Shown: positions 19,400-27,659 of the stretch, in pieces | How positions within the stretch are numbered: the first letter of the stretch is position 1 | How the letters are laid out: the number at the start of each line of letters is the position of its first letter | Source: an uncultured Clostridia bacterium | GTDB lineage: Bacteria; Bacillota; Clostridia; Oscillospirales; CAG-272 | Reading direction: 5' to 3' | Length of the DNA: 64,000 bases | Assembly (NCBI GenBank): GCA_947588825.1 | Contig: CANPZU010000005.1 | Span: forward strand, 18,402 to 82,401 | Notes under the pieces: model-generated | Database searches by the model: none | Told to the model about the DNA's origin: nothing | What the model saw: the letters and a program-made list of their open reading frames with translations, nothing else | Translations under genes and position numbers: made by a program

Positions 19400-20029
19400 T
19401 GTCTCTTCCTCCTTATCTTCTTTTCTATTATTTAGCTCCATTACGATGGCGGCCTCATCAGCCGGCTTGATCCCAAGGATTGCGTAACCGCTGTAATCAT
19501 AAAACTGCGGAACACGTCCTTGTTCTTTCCAACCTCCGGAGTAAATAATGCGCTTCTCATTCTCGGCCTTACCCACAATCTCAACAGAACCCTTTATCAC
19601 AGAATCCTTCATATGTTCACGGAGCCAAGCCACAAATTTCGGATAACGCATCTCGTCCAACGTTCCCTCAGCGACCAAACAACGCTTTGTTACACCGTCG
19701 ATCTCTACGTCATCCACATATGCCTTATCGAAATGACCCACCATAGTGGCATCCTCAAACAAAGGCAAATCGTCCTCCGACCGAATTTCTGTCATACCGT
19801 GTCCGTATGGAATATCCCGATCTTCGGTAAGAAATTCCACAACGATTGACATTCCAACAACGGAATGAAGGTTAAGCCGAGTGTACTCCTCATTCCATGA
19901 GATCCCATTTTCCTGATATTGATTTTCACTAGGAAAAATCTCATGCAATACGACCTTGATAGGCCGCCTTCCTGCGATCATGCTTTCACTGGAGATCTCA
20001 CAAATAGGAGACAATACCCTCTCTACCAT
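18830..20029 (-). CDS. Capsid protease-scaffold fusion, putative
   Basis: A 399-residue protein in two parts. Residues 1-205 form a folded domain (GRRPIKVVLHEIFPSENQ, GHGMTEIRSEDDLPL, IKGSVEIVGKAE) in the place of a prohead protease. From about residue 211 the chain becomes a long alanine/glutamate coiled coil with heptads AEISQLKADIAQREADIAQ, typical of a scaffold, ending in an acidic tail. An internal start at 19399 allows the scaffold to be made alone (separate entry). It lies between portal and decoration genes; AGGAGG precedes the ATG by 7 bases. Catalytic residues are not certain. Confidence 0.7.
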   Translation of the reverse strand: MVERVLSPICEISSESMIAGRRPIKVVLHEIFPSENQYQENGISWNEEYTRLNLHSVVGMSIVVEFLTEDRDIPYGHGMTEIRSEDDLPLFEDATMVGHFDKAYVDDVEIDGVTKRCLVAEGTLDEMRYPKFVAWLREHMKDSVIKGSVEIVGKAENEKRIIYSGGWKEQGRVPQFYDYSGYAILGIKPADEAAIVMELNNRKEDKEEETMDEKTKNELMAAVSSAISEANSKWDEYFAKVEAKDAEISQLKADIAQREADIAQLRADYDAANAKAVAAEAGLAEANAAKETVEHELAEANSKIATLEGEAAKSELNAALAPYTDEQRAVAKDEIDAFNANPGSIEINSIIGKICTEMVRIARESRTNETNSANQIDVFGMTEDPGIQKNDDADDEDIF

Positions 20030-20044
20030 GCTCTCACCTCCTTA

Positions 20045-21709
20045 TCATTCGGATGGAGATGGACTTTCGTTGGCATTGTTGGCTTTGGTAGATTCCGTAC
20101 TTTTATTGACCGGAGGATTACTTCCGGCACTTTGATCCACATCTCCATCCGGCGAATCCTTACCGGTAACGGTGAAGGATGTCTTATGAACCGGATACTT
20201 ATTTTCAAAGTCCTCATCCAACTCGAAGTCCATAAGTGAGAGATAATCATCCACAGCAAATCCTGTGGAGGCGATCCAGGCCATCAAACTGCCCTTTCCG
20301 CGAGCATACAGATCAGCAAAGAATTTGACCTGCTTCTCACGGTTTACAAAGGTAATGGGCAGGATTTTTAACTCAACACGATAATTTCCATCACGAATTA
20401 CGTTATAATTAAGGCACTTGTTCAATTCCTCAACAAGCGCCTCAATCCACGTATAGACATTATTCGCAACGATTTCCATATTCAGCGTAGCCGTAGCATA
20501 GTTGCCAGAGGCGCTTCCGCTCAAAGCGGCTGCGGCAAATCCGATATCCTCATTCACATCTTCCTTGATCGCGTTTTCATTCTCCTCATCCAGGAGAGTC
20601 AGATCCACCGGAAGCCTGTCCATATGGGTACCGGACGCCAGAGAAAAGAACGAAACACCGTTTGAATTACTGCGCTGCGTCAACGCCTGCTTGACAGTGT
20701 TGTGCTGCCTCTCCTGCTGATCCTTGGACAGAGCAGACGTTCCCTTTTTCTCGCCCTCCGGGAAAGTCTCATAATATATCTGGTTATTGACAGTATCCAG
20801 CACACGGCGCTTTGTATTGATAAAGTATTTGGCATAATCAATATCATCCAGGGCGGCCACAGCAAACGGAACACCATAGGGATCGTTTCTGCTGCTCTTG
20901 ATCTTGGTCACAATCGTCCTGCGCCAATCAAGGCGCTGCCAACAGGCACCGGCAGGAAATTTTCCGGAAGAATACTGCTCCCAGCCCTCCTGAATTTCCT
21001 TCGGAAATCCTTTCAGCTTGCGCTTCCGGTCATCCTCTCTCATTTCACTAAAATATCGCAAATCAAAAGCAACCTCGTAGCAGTTGTTTCTCTGGCCGGT
21101 AATTCTCACATAATCGATAGGCAAAGAAATCACAACCGTATTGACTCCTGCCGTATTGATTTCAGTGATTTCCTGAATATCCATATCGGTCATCAGAAGT
21201 TGATCGTTAACCGGCACCTTCTTTGTCTCAAGATATCCGACATACATCCCATCGTTCGCATCATGGAAAATACCGTCGCGGATCACTTCCTTATATCGCA
21301 TAGACCGCAATACACTGTGCATCTTTTCCATGCTGGCGCGATATCCCTTGCGAGAGCCATCAGCCTTTTTAGGCTTGACTACCACAACGTAGTCAAGAGA
21401 GTGAAGACTGACCAGACTGTCGATTGCGGTTGTTACCGTACCGTTAGAATAATACGCCCACCTTGCCCATTGGCGCAGCTGTTTGATATTCTGCATAGGA
21501 TTTTTCGCCATCTGCGTGATCTGCTCTATGGAATAAGGCGCTCTGTACTTAGAACCGTAATTGATTACGTTCAAAAAGGAAGATCCGAGAAAAGTATTAA
21601 ATTCATTGACGGTGCTGCTTTGTTGTTCATTGGTTTGCACATTTTCCGATGCGGTCATATCAGAATCATCTTTACCAAAAAGCATATTGAAGATCGAGCC
21701 TCTTGCCAT
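20045..21709 (-). CDS. Portal protein
   Basis: A 554-residue protein located immediately downstream of the large terminase. Features match phage portals: an acidic, Ser/Thr-rich N-terminal tail, a helical core (QNIKQLRQWARWAYYSNGTV), a central segment with GAAALSGSASGNYAT-like loops before a long helix, and a disordered C-terminal tail of S, N, T, P and E. It forms the dodecameric ring through which DNA enters the head. ATG at MARGSIFNM is used because AGGAGG lies 8 bases before it. Confidence 0.88.
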   Translation of the reverse strand: MARGSIFNMLFGKDDSDMTASENVQTNEQQSSTVNEFNTFLGSSFLNVINYGSKYRAPYSIEQITQMAKNPMQNIKQLRQWARWAYYSNGTVTTAIDSLVSLHSLDYVVVVKPKKADGSRKGYRASMEKMHSVLRSMRYKEVIRDGIFHDANDGMYVGYLETKKVPVNDQLLMTDMDIQEITEINTAGVNTVVISLPIDYVRITGQRNNCYEVAFDLRYFSEMREDDRKRKLKGFPKEIQEGWEQYSSGKFPAGACWQRLDWRRTIVTKIKSSRNDPYGVPFAVAALDDIDYAKYFINTKRRVLDTVNNQIYYETFPEGEKKGTSALSKDQQERQHNTVKQALTQRSNSNGVSFFSLASGTHMDRLPVDLTLLDEENENAIKEDVNEDIGFAAAALSGSASGNYATATLNMEIVANNVYTWIEALVEELNKCLNYNVIRDGNYRVELKILPITFVNREKQVKFFADLYARGKGSLMAWIASTGFAVDDYLSLMDFELDEDFENKYPVHKTSFTVTGKDSPDGDVDQSAGSNPPVNKSTESTKANNANESPSPSE

Positions 21710-21722
21710 TGTCCTCACCTCC

Positions 21723-23528
21723 TCAATTGTAAAGTGTTAGATATTCATAGCTGGCACTATCAGAAAACAGATCGTTTTCCAGCATAGAAATAAAATAGTT
21801 TCCGTATGAGACAGAGGTATAGCGGTCCTTTCGAGCACCGGATTTTTCCTCTATCTTGATGAGTCCGGTTTGATTCTGTACCGTATAATCAAGACCGATC
21901 ATCTCATTGATAAGAGCAACCGTCTCCAGGAAAGGACGTTCATAAAAGAGCTGCGTATCCACATCTGCCGTTGCATACTCAGGAACCAATCTCTGCAATT
22001 CCTCGATTCCCTCTTGGTTGCTTACCATCAATTCAATCATCCTGTCGTTCAGTGTGCCCTTCATACAGACAGCGATCTTACTGTTCAATTCAAGCCCCGC
22101 CTTAATAGAGAACACGACTTCCTTTTGTCCGGAAATAACAATACGGTTTTTAATCTTATCGTCATTCATGCACGTCCAAGGCGCGTATTCCATATTGCGG
22201 TCAGGATCATAAAGCACCTTAGCCAGTGCGTCATAGATACTCAAACCCGCATTCTGACAGTCCAGAACGCAATAATCCGCATCAAAGTCAGTAAACAACT
22301 GCTTGATGCGGATAGCCTGTGCCGTAGTTTCAAGATTATCCTGCGGCTCCATATAAACGATCTGGCGTCTGTATCCCTGCTTAATCTCGATATGATCTCC
22401 GCTCGTATCTGAAACCTTGTACTCTTTGCTTTCCGGAAGTGCGCGAATGCAAGTGAAAATCGAATTATCGTTTTCCTTGCCGCCAACCATAGCGATATCG
22501 CATGAGATAACGCGGACCTCACCGGCCTGCTTTGGAATCACATACTTGTTTTTCGCCTTTGTCAAAACATCCTCATTCTTTCTTGGATAAAACGGACGTT
22601 TTAACACGCGATTCTTATTCAGCATCTCGTAGGTAAAGTATGCATGGGCGTTTTCCGCAACCATTAGATTTTCGTACTCAACCGTCCATGCGACCCTATC
22701 TAACTTCTTACGCTCTTTAATCAGGAAGTCTCTTGTTTTAATCTGGTGTTTCAACGCAATGCTGTAATCCATACCGATCAAAACTGATTTTCCCTTTTCC
22801 AGCATATCCTTGACAACAATCTTCATGTAATCCCACATCCAGTGAGATTTGTACCATGCAGAGCTGATATAGATTTCCTTCGGTTCCTCCATCAGTTCTA
22901 CATACTCATCAGAGTATTTAATCCGAAATGGGATCTGCCTCTGGAACAACGTAGGAGATAACACCGTATCAATCACGTGCTTCACGATCATACGGAACTC
23001 CTCGTAGATGAAGACTGTAGCGCGGTAACCGCGAACATTTTCATTTGCTACCAACACAACAATAGAACTGCCGTTATGAAACTTTACCTCGATATCATTC
23101 TGATTATCCTTAATCGTCTTGATCTCATTTTGCAGAAGCACAGATTTCGGCATAATCTCTTTTTGGATCTTTTCAGATACAATCAAACGTGCCTGCTTTT
23201 TTGTTGCTGACGCGACGATAATATTTGAACCGGGGCGCAGAATAGCCTCTTTACAGGCATATACCGCAATAATAAATGACTTTGCTGCACTACGGGCAGC
23301 AACAATACAAATACTTGGGAAAATATCCATCAGATACAAAATGATATGCTGATAGAGATAGAGCGTGATCCCGAAATACCTCTGTACAAACCTGCCGGGA
23401 TTTCTCCTCCAGAATGTAAGCCAATCCAAAAGCTTTTTGATAAACTCAGGATCGCTCAATTTGCTATTGGGCGGAAAATGCTCATGCAGATGCTTTTGCC
23501 GCTCATCCATCATTGTCTCATAATCCAT
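21723..23528 (-). CDS. terL: Terminase large subunit
   Basis: A 601-residue packaging motor. The ATPase half shows a Walker A-like AARSAAKS at residues 77-84, IIVASATKKQA (motif C region) and a Walker B VFIYEEF with the catalytic glutamate near residue 176. The RNase H-like nuclease half shows VISCDIAM (aspartate about residue 344) and YCVLDCQN (aspartate about 423). It follows the small-subunit candidate by 3 bases and precedes the portal, the usual packaging gene order. The Walker A has A in place of the usual glycines, a known variation among terminases. Confidence 0.93.
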   Translation of the reverse strand: MDYETMMDERQKHLHEHFPPNSKLSDPEFIKKLLDWLTFWRRNPGRFVQRYFGITLYLYQHIILYLMDIFPSICIVAARSAAKSFIIAVYACKEAILRPGSNIIVASATKKQARLIVSEKIQKEIMPKSVLLQNEIKTIKDNQNDIEVKFHNGSSIVVLVANENVRGYRATVFIYEEFRMIVKHVIDTVLSPTLFQRQIPFRIKYSDEYVELMEEPKEIYISSAWYKSHWMWDYMKIVVKDMLEKGKSVLIGMDYSIALKHQIKTRDFLIKERKKLDRVAWTVEYENLMVAENAHAYFTYEMLNKNRVLKRPFYPRKNEDVLTKAKNKYVIPKQAGEVRVISCDIAMVGGKENDNSIFTCIRALPESKEYKVSDTSGDHIEIKQGYRRQIVYMEPQDNLETTAQAIRIKQLFTDFDADYCVLDCQNAGLSIYDALAKVLYDPDRNMEYAPWTCMNDDKIKNRIVISGQKEVVFSIKAGLELNSKIAVCMKGTLNDRMIELMVSNQEGIEELQRLVPEYATADVDTQLFYERPFLETVALINEMIGLDYTVQNQTGLIKIEEKSGARKDRYTSVSYGNYFISMLENDLFSDSASYEYLTLYN

Positions 23529-23531
23529 CGT

Positions 23532-24527
23532 TCATTCCTCCATATCGGACAGACTGAACTCCTTGTCCAGCTCCTTCGAGCCGGTCAGCAGATTACGGAG
23601 CGGCCTTGTCATAAACCGTTCGATGTACTCTCTCAGATGATCGAAGTCAACGTATAATTTTTTATCCTTGTAATACTCAGCAGGACAGTATTCCTCAATA
23701 TCTCGAATCATTTCTCCGAGAGGACTCAGTTGCTTTTCAGCCTCAGCCTTCTTTTTACGGTCCTCAATCTCAGTAGTGGCCGCCTCGATCTGGGACTTAT
23801 AGCTATTGGAAGCAGCACCGATACTGGACTCACCTTTTTGTAACAGCTTCTGAAGATTGAGCTTCATATAGCAGATAGAAACATAAAGCTCCTCTTGCCG
23901 CTTATCAATCGGATCTCCATATCTATCTACCCAATTCTGGTATTCATACTGCAGAGAATCATAATCACCGGCAGAAAATCCGGTACCAAACCGGCGCACC
24001 ACATCAACCGGCGTCTCAATATCATCATTATCTTCTACTTCTTTTGTCGTTTCCGCATTTGATACATCCGCTTCCCATCTCCGCACCAAAGTATCAGAAT
24101 AGGTTGTTCCGGTTCCTTGGTTATTAAGGTTGAGTTTTGAAATATATGTACTAAACCGATTACGACTCTTTCCATTCCGGCTATTGCTGATCTTTCTTGA
24201 AACAGCCCATACCTCCGGACTGAAATAGGTATCCGTAATCTGACAGATCCGCTCCGCAGCTGCATCCTCATCACCATTATAAAACTTGATATACTGCTCA
24301 TACAGCTCCGCAATACAATTCTGGCAGATAGACATAAACCCATTGTTCCCCTTATAGATCGGAGATTTAGAACGGTTAAAATATGTTTCCTGTTTCTTAT
24401 ATTTGTGGCCGCAGCAAGTGCAACGATACTGTTCATCACTAAGTACCTTTGGCTCTACCTCCGTCGGTTTTGCATCTTTGACTACCTTTTGAGGACTCTG
24501 TTTCATCAATTGCTTCCTTTCCGCCAC
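23532..24527 (-). CDS. Putative terminase small subunit with zinc finger
   Basis: A 331-residue protein starting at a GTG with AGGAGG 8 bases upstream. Residues about 36-70 carry YRCTCCGHKYKK and ICQNCI, a four-cysteine zinc finger. The rest is helical and charged with a long coiled-coil segment (QIEAATTEIEDRKKKAEAEKQ). The small terminase subunit, which recognises packaging DNA, is normally encoded just upstream of terL, which is the position here. Homology is not visible by eye. Confidence 0.6.
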   Translation of the reverse strand: MAERKQLMKQSPQKVVKDAKPTEVEPKVLSDEQYRCTCCGHKYKKQETYFNRSKSPIYKGNNGFMSICQNCIAELYEQYIKFYNGDEDAAAERICQITDTYFSPEVWAVSRKISNSRNGKSRNRFSTYISKLNLNNQGTGTTYSDTLVRRWEADVSNAETTKEVEDNDDIETPVDVVRRFGTGFSAGDYDSLQYEYQNWVDRYGDPIDKRQEELYVSICYMKLNLQKLLQKGESSIGAASNSYKSQIEAATTEIEDRKKKAEAEKQLSPLGEMIRDIEEYCPAEYYKDKKLYVDFDHLREYIERFMTRPLRNLLTGSKELDKEFSLSDMEE

Positions 24528-24582
24528 ATCTGCGACCTCCTTTCCGATAAAAATACCGACTCATCAGTCAGTACAGTTTTTC

Positions 24583-24610
24583 TTGACTTCATTCAAAATT
24601 CTGATATACT
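24583..24610 (+). promoter_or_regulatory. Sigma-A-type promoter
   Basis: TTGACT at 24583-24588, 16 bp, then TATACT at 24605-24610. It points rightward at the only plus-strand gene of the left half and lies in the divergent gap upstream of the small terminase gene. Confidence 0.75.
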
Positions 24611-24643
24611 TTATACTATATTTCTACACGGGAGATGATACAC

Positions 24644-25021
24644 TTGAAAGATTCGATAGACGATCAGTATGACGCACTTTTGGAAGACGAAGATCTAGAA
24701 GATCTGGATGATGAACCGTTCGATTTTACGGGCCATGTGCTTGACATGGATCGATGGAAACGATACCAGGAGATCGTATCCTCTGTAAAACGATTATTTC
24801 AAAACAGCAAATACGTCAAAAGGATACGCTCGTCAGATACACCATATCCCCATGATAAGTTCGCAACAATGATAATCGTCTTCTCAGTACTTGCACCGTT
24901 CGTAGGAGATGAAGCATCGGAATTTGCTAAAATATTAGAAAAAGCAGACGATTTCATCTTCTGTGGTACGGAAAAATCAGTCAATCTAACGATAGTCGTC
25001 AACGATGTGTGGATCAGCTGA
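24644..25021 (+). CDS. Lone rightward hypothetical protein
   Basis: A 125-residue acidic protein with no recognised domain. The N-terminus is extremely acidic (DDQYDALLEDEDLEDLDDE) and a mid-protein hydrophobic stretch (MIIVFSVLAPFVG) follows. TTG is preferred as start because GGGAG lies 9 bases before it; the in-frame ATG three codons earlier touches the GGGAG. It has its own sigma-A promoter and terminator and runs opposite to every neighbour, so it is expressed independently, like a moron gene or a regulator of the packaging operon. Confidence 0.75.
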   Translation: MKDSIDDQYDALLEDEDLEDLDDEPFDFTGHVLDMDRWKRYQEIVSSVKRLFQNSKYVKRIRSSDTPYPHDKFATMIIVFSVLAPFVGDEASEFAKILEKADDFIFCGTEKSVNLTIVVNDVWIS

Positions 25022-25031
25022 CCATATGAAA

Positions 25032-25070
25032 AGAGCCCAGGAAAGTACAATGGCATCTTTCCTGGACTCT
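25032..25070. terminator. Bidirectional intrinsic terminator
   Basis: AGAGcCCAGGAAAG and CTTTCCTGGaCTCT form a 14-pair hairpin with one mismatch. Rightward it is followed by ATTTTTATAT, leftward by TTTTC. It ends the small rightward gene and the leftward RNA island, which converge here. Confidence 0.85.
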
Positions 25071-25075
25071 ATTTT

Positions 25076-26261
25076 TATATATAAGCATACTTTTTCAGGC
25101 TGTCGTAGTCCCGTTGGGGTATGCTAGCCCGCCGCGCTCCGGATCGGCTTGCCTGTGTTGCTCTCCACAGCGTCACAGTTACTATCGGTCTGTGTTCCGT
25201 CCGGCTTTCACAGATGGGAGCGACCCAGCACTCTTCTCAGTAGGATTTGAACCTGCACTCAGTCCTACAGACCAGCACTGCCATTTATGCTATGAGAACA
25301 TCAGTACCCGTCTTTCCAGGCTGTCAACCCTTCCTTACATGGACTACGGGTCATAGGTGTCGTTATCGGGGCTGCAAGGATGCTCCGTGTGCCTCCGCCA
25401 AGTTCATACGCCGAACGGAAGCATAGATGCCTGCTTTCCGTCTTTCAGCCGTTCCGAGGGGACGAACGCAACAGGCAAGCGTTAACCGGCATCAGCAAAA
25501 CAGTCGTCACCGTCTTACCTCTTTTGTATCTGCCCGGTTCATGCACCGGGGAGAGACATATAAAGTGTGCGGGTAGAGAATTACACTCTACACATACCCT
25601 TTTTAACGACCGTGCGTTTTCCCTTTGGATTGTTGATTTGCCTCCGGTGCGCTCTACCGTATTTTTCAACGGAGTCTCGCTATCTACGCTATCCCGGCAT
25701 CAGTGCGCCTCGGTGGATAACCGATATTTACCTCTCGTTCGGGCGCTGAGTTCACCAGGTTCGTTCACAGTCGTATGACATACGTCCCTACGTCGCGTCT
25801 TATTCCGCCACCGCACACTGTTTGTGAGACTTGTCTATCGCCAGAGCCGATCCGATAGGATAGTAGCCAAAGCCTTTTTTCGATAGCAGATCTCTTTCCG
25901 ACTCTCACGGATGGAAATACCCTCCAGTATTATCTGCCCATTCATATGTGCCGCAGGACGGCGGCAGTAACAGATGGCCCGCAAGTGTGCCTCTCAGCCT
26001 GCGGGAACTGTTGCCCCTTGTACTTCAGGGCGATAAATCTAGCATAGGTAGTCCCGAAGGTACATCCCACGCGCCATAACTCCCCTCATGCAGAGAGCAA
26101 AGGCATATATTTAAGATATGTCGTATCTTCCGCAGGACGGGCCTCCGGTGTTTATCCTGCCTTCTGCTTGAGCGACAAGCGTCCCCGTCTATTCTTCTAT
26201 CCCGCGCAAAGCGAGTCCGACATTTACCGGAGATACATCTGATTTTATGCCGTAACCGGCA
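25076..26261 (-). ncRNA. Large structured non-coding RNA candidate
   Basis: About 1.2 kb between the tRNA cluster and the terminator has no credible gene: the ORFs present lack ribosome sites and have biased Ser/Arg/Pro compositions. It is dense in short perfect hairpins, for example 25533-25550, 25573-25591, 25772-25784, 25835-25858, 25978-26005 and 26247-26262. The strand is inferred from the leftward tRNA-tmRNA transcript. Giant ornate RNAs of phages (GOLLD and ROOL) are known to lie beside tRNA genes, so this is a candidate of that kind; I cannot match their consensus by eye. Confidence 0.5.
25234..25298 (-). tRNA. tRNA-like element, apparent anticodon GTA, no CCA
   Basis: Read leftward it has an acceptor-like stem (TTCTCA with TGAGAA), a D-arm (GCA with TGC around a TAAATGGCAG loop) and a T-loop TTCAAAT. 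The anticodon arm is weak, one T-stem pair is broken and no CCA follows, unlike all other tRNAs here. It may be a decayed Tyr tRNA or a tRNA-like domain of the structured RNA around it. Confidence 0.4.
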
Positions 26262-26353
26262 TGGCGGCGGATGTAAGAATCGAACTCACAAGCCGCTTAT
26301 CACGGCCACCGGTTTTCAAAACCGCTCCCCGCCCAACTGGGGTCAAATCCGCC
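26262..26353 (-). tRNA. tRNA-Ser (TGA)
   Basis: The seven-pair acceptor GGCGGAT/ATCCGCC is intact, with encoded GCCA end. The anticodon loop TTTGAAA gives TGA, and a long variable arm (GCCG with CGGC) marks a class II serine tRNA. It reads UCA codons. A perfect ATGCCG-TAAC-CGGCAT hairpin begins right at its 3' end. Confidence 0.9.
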
Positions 26354-26372
26354 ATAATATAAAACAGTTATA

Positions 26373-26446
26373 TGGAGCTGACAGCAGGAGTCGAACCTAC
26401 ATCAGTTGCTTACGAAACAACAGTTCTGCCATTGAACTATGCCAGC
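26373..26446 (-). tRNA. tRNA-Thr (CGT)
   Basis: Acceptor GCTGGCA/TGTCAGC, anticodon loop TTCGTAA and encoded CCA. Reads ACG codons. It lies 2 bases from the second Thr tRNA, whose acceptor stem is similar, suggesting duplication and anticodon divergence. Confidence 0.9.
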
Positions 26447-26448
26447 GT

Positions 26449-26525
26449 TGGAGCTGACGCAGAGGATCGAACTCTGAACACACTGCTTACAAAACAGCTG
26501 CTCTGCCTGATTGAGCTACGTCAGC
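26449..26525 (-). tRNA. tRNA-Thr (TGT)
   Basis: Acceptor GCTGACG/CGTCAGC with no mismatch, anticodon loop TTTGTAA and encoded CCA. Reads ACA codons. It directly follows the small CDS at 26540-26764 in the direction of transcription. Confidence 0.9.
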
Positions 26526-26539
26526 ATATGACGGAGCTG

Positions 26540-26764
26540 TTATTGCTCCCATGGAACTTTATCTTCCAGATCCATTGGTGACTTTGCCGTAGCAATCTGT
26601 TCGAGACCTCCGTCAACATTCTTCCACAGCGTAAACCGCATCTTTTCCAGACAATGCGTAATGAAATACTCCTGCCCAGACTTTGTAATACATCGAACAC
26701 CGTGACCGTTCTCTGACGCAGGCAATTTCTTGACAACCTTATTCGCTCCGCTTGATCTTGGCAT
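26540..26764 (-). CDS. Small basic protein inside the tRNA cluster
   Basis: A 74-residue protein (MPRSSGANKVVKKLP) with AGGAGG before the ATG. The longer reading frame upstream is only the tRNA-Glu gene translated. The N-terminus is basic and the remainder has YFITHCLEKMRFTLWKNVDGG, a small alpha/beta core. No family recognised. It is co-transcribed with the flanking tRNAs. Confidence 0.7.
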   Translation of the reverse strand: MPRSSGANKVVKKLPASENGHGVRCITKSGQEYFITHCLEKMRFTLWKNVDGGLEQIATAKSPMDLEDKVPWEQ

Positions 26765-26776
26765 GACAACTCCTCC

Positions 26777-26852
26777 TGGTGACGACGGTGGGAGTCGAAC
26801 CCACAGTCTCCGGCTTGAAGGGCCGGCAACTTTACCTTTCGTCCACGTCGCC
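26777..26852 (-). tRNA. tRNA-Glu (TTC) with C at position 33
   Basis: Acceptor GGCGACG/CGTCGTC (one G-T pair), anticodon stem CCGGC/GCCGG, loop CCTTCAA, T-loop TTCGACT and encoded CCA. The nearly universal U33 before the anticodon is C here. All other parts look functional. Confidence 0.85.
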
Positions 26853-26858
26853 ATTGTA

Positions 26859-26935
26859 TGGTACTCCCAGTGAGGATCGAACTCACATTACCGGCTTGAG
26901 AGGCCAGCCTCCTATTCCAGTTAGAGGATGGGAGC
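26859..26935 (-). tRNA. tRNA-Glu (CTC)
   Basis: Acceptor GCTCCCA/TGGGAGT, anticodon loop CTCTCAA with normal T33, T-loop TTCGATC and encoded CCA. Reads GAG codons and complements the neighbouring Glu (TTC) tRNA. Confidence 0.9.
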
Positions 26936-26939
26936 ATAT

Positions 26940-27014
26940 TGGCTGGGATGGCTGGATTCGGACCAGCGGATGCGGGAGTCAAAGTCCCGTGCCTTACCAC
27001 TTGGCTACACCCCA
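26940..27014 (-). tRNA. tRNA-Gln (TTG)
   Basis: Acceptor TGGGGTG/CATCCCA, perfect anticodon stem CGGGA/TCCCG with loop CTTTGAC, and encoded GCCA. Reads CAA codons. The T-arm contains GTCCGAATC. Confidence 0.9.
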
Positions 27015-27019
27015 ACATA

Positions 27020-27298
27020 TCATTCGTTCTCAGGCCAGACATCCTCTGAATAGAGAATATTTTCGTTGAAATCCTGAGAAACTTGACTGGCGGCACGGGC
27101 TACATACACCGCAATCCTGCGGTCAACAAATTTATCATCAGAGGTCAGAAACCCCTGTTCAGCTGTTTCTTTGTCATAGTCAATGTGCAGGTCGTGCATC
27201 AATCTGAAAATCTCATCATGCCGGCGTCCACAAAGGATATGATAATACTCACTATTTTTCAGCCTGAATTTGATAGCTGCCGAAACAAGTTTAGTCAT
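27020..27298 (-). CDS. Small conserved phage protein of unknown function
   Basis: A 92-residue protein (MTKLVSAAIKFRL) with GGAGG six bases before the ATG; the upstream extension of the frame is a tRNA. The pattern GRRHDEIFRLM...EQGFLTSDDKFVDRRIAVYVARAASQ recalls a small family often seen in phages, in which a GxRH motif near the start is followed by QGF...FVDR..A. The histidines and arginines could be a binding site, but no activity is established. It is flanked on both sides by tRNAs. Confidence 0.8.
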   Translation of the reverse strand: MTKLVSAAIKFRLKNSEYYHILCGRRHDEIFRLMHDLHIDYDKETAEQGFLTSDDKFVDRRIAVYVARAASQVSQDFNENILYSEDVWPENE

Positions 27299-27311
27299 AA
27301 TAATCCTCCTT

Positions 27312-27388
27312 TTGGAGTGGGCGACGGGAGTCGAACCCGCAACATCCGACTTGGAAGGACGGCACTCTTCCGATTGAGCTACACCCAC
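27312..27388 (-). tRNA. tRNA-Gly (TCC)
   Basis: Acceptor GTGGGTG/CGCCCAC, anticodon loop CTTCCAA, T-loop TTCGACT and encoded CCA. Reads GGA codons. One T-T mismatch lies in the anticodon stem. Confidence 0.88.
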
Positions 27389-27437
27389 ATAAAAGAAAGC
27401 AATCATTTTCTGGTCTTAGTTGCCCAATAATGACCGG

Positions 27438-27515
27438 TGGTTGCGGAGGCGGGAGTCGAACCCGCGTAGATCTGCTTATGAGGCAGAGCTGGAACCACCT
27501 CCAGTCTACTCCGCA
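27438..27515 (-). tRNA. tRNA with CAT anticodon (Met-type or Ile2)
   Basis: Acceptor TGCGGAG/CTCCGCA, anticodon stem TCTGC/GCAGA with loop CTCATAA, and encoded CCA. It could be elongator Met, or an Ile tRNA if C34 is modified to lysidine. The acceptor is fully paired, so initiator Met is unlikely. Confidence 0.88.
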
Positions 27516-27659
27516 ATATATAGACGGTTTAAAAAACTGATCGACAGCGACGATCTTCAAAAACTACCCGTCAAGTTTTCTGAAACATGAGACGCATAAA
27601 ATTCAAACCTTATAAATATATTTTATATAAAGAATTAAGATTGCTGTAAGCGTCTCGAA

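Noticed and set aside
25114-25778. Two plus-strand frames within the structured RNA region
   Set aside because: No ribosome sites, Ser/Arg/Pro/Cys-rich products, and the sequence is instead dense in hairpins.
26540-26854. Longer version (104 codons) of the small CDS within the tRNA cluster
   Set aside because: The first 30 codons are the tRNA-Glu gene; a strong AGGAGG marks the inner start at 26764.
27020-27406. Longer version (128 codons) of the small CDS between tRNA-Gly and tRNA-Gln
   Set aside because: Its first 36 codons are tRNA-Gly; GGAGG marks the inner start at 27298.
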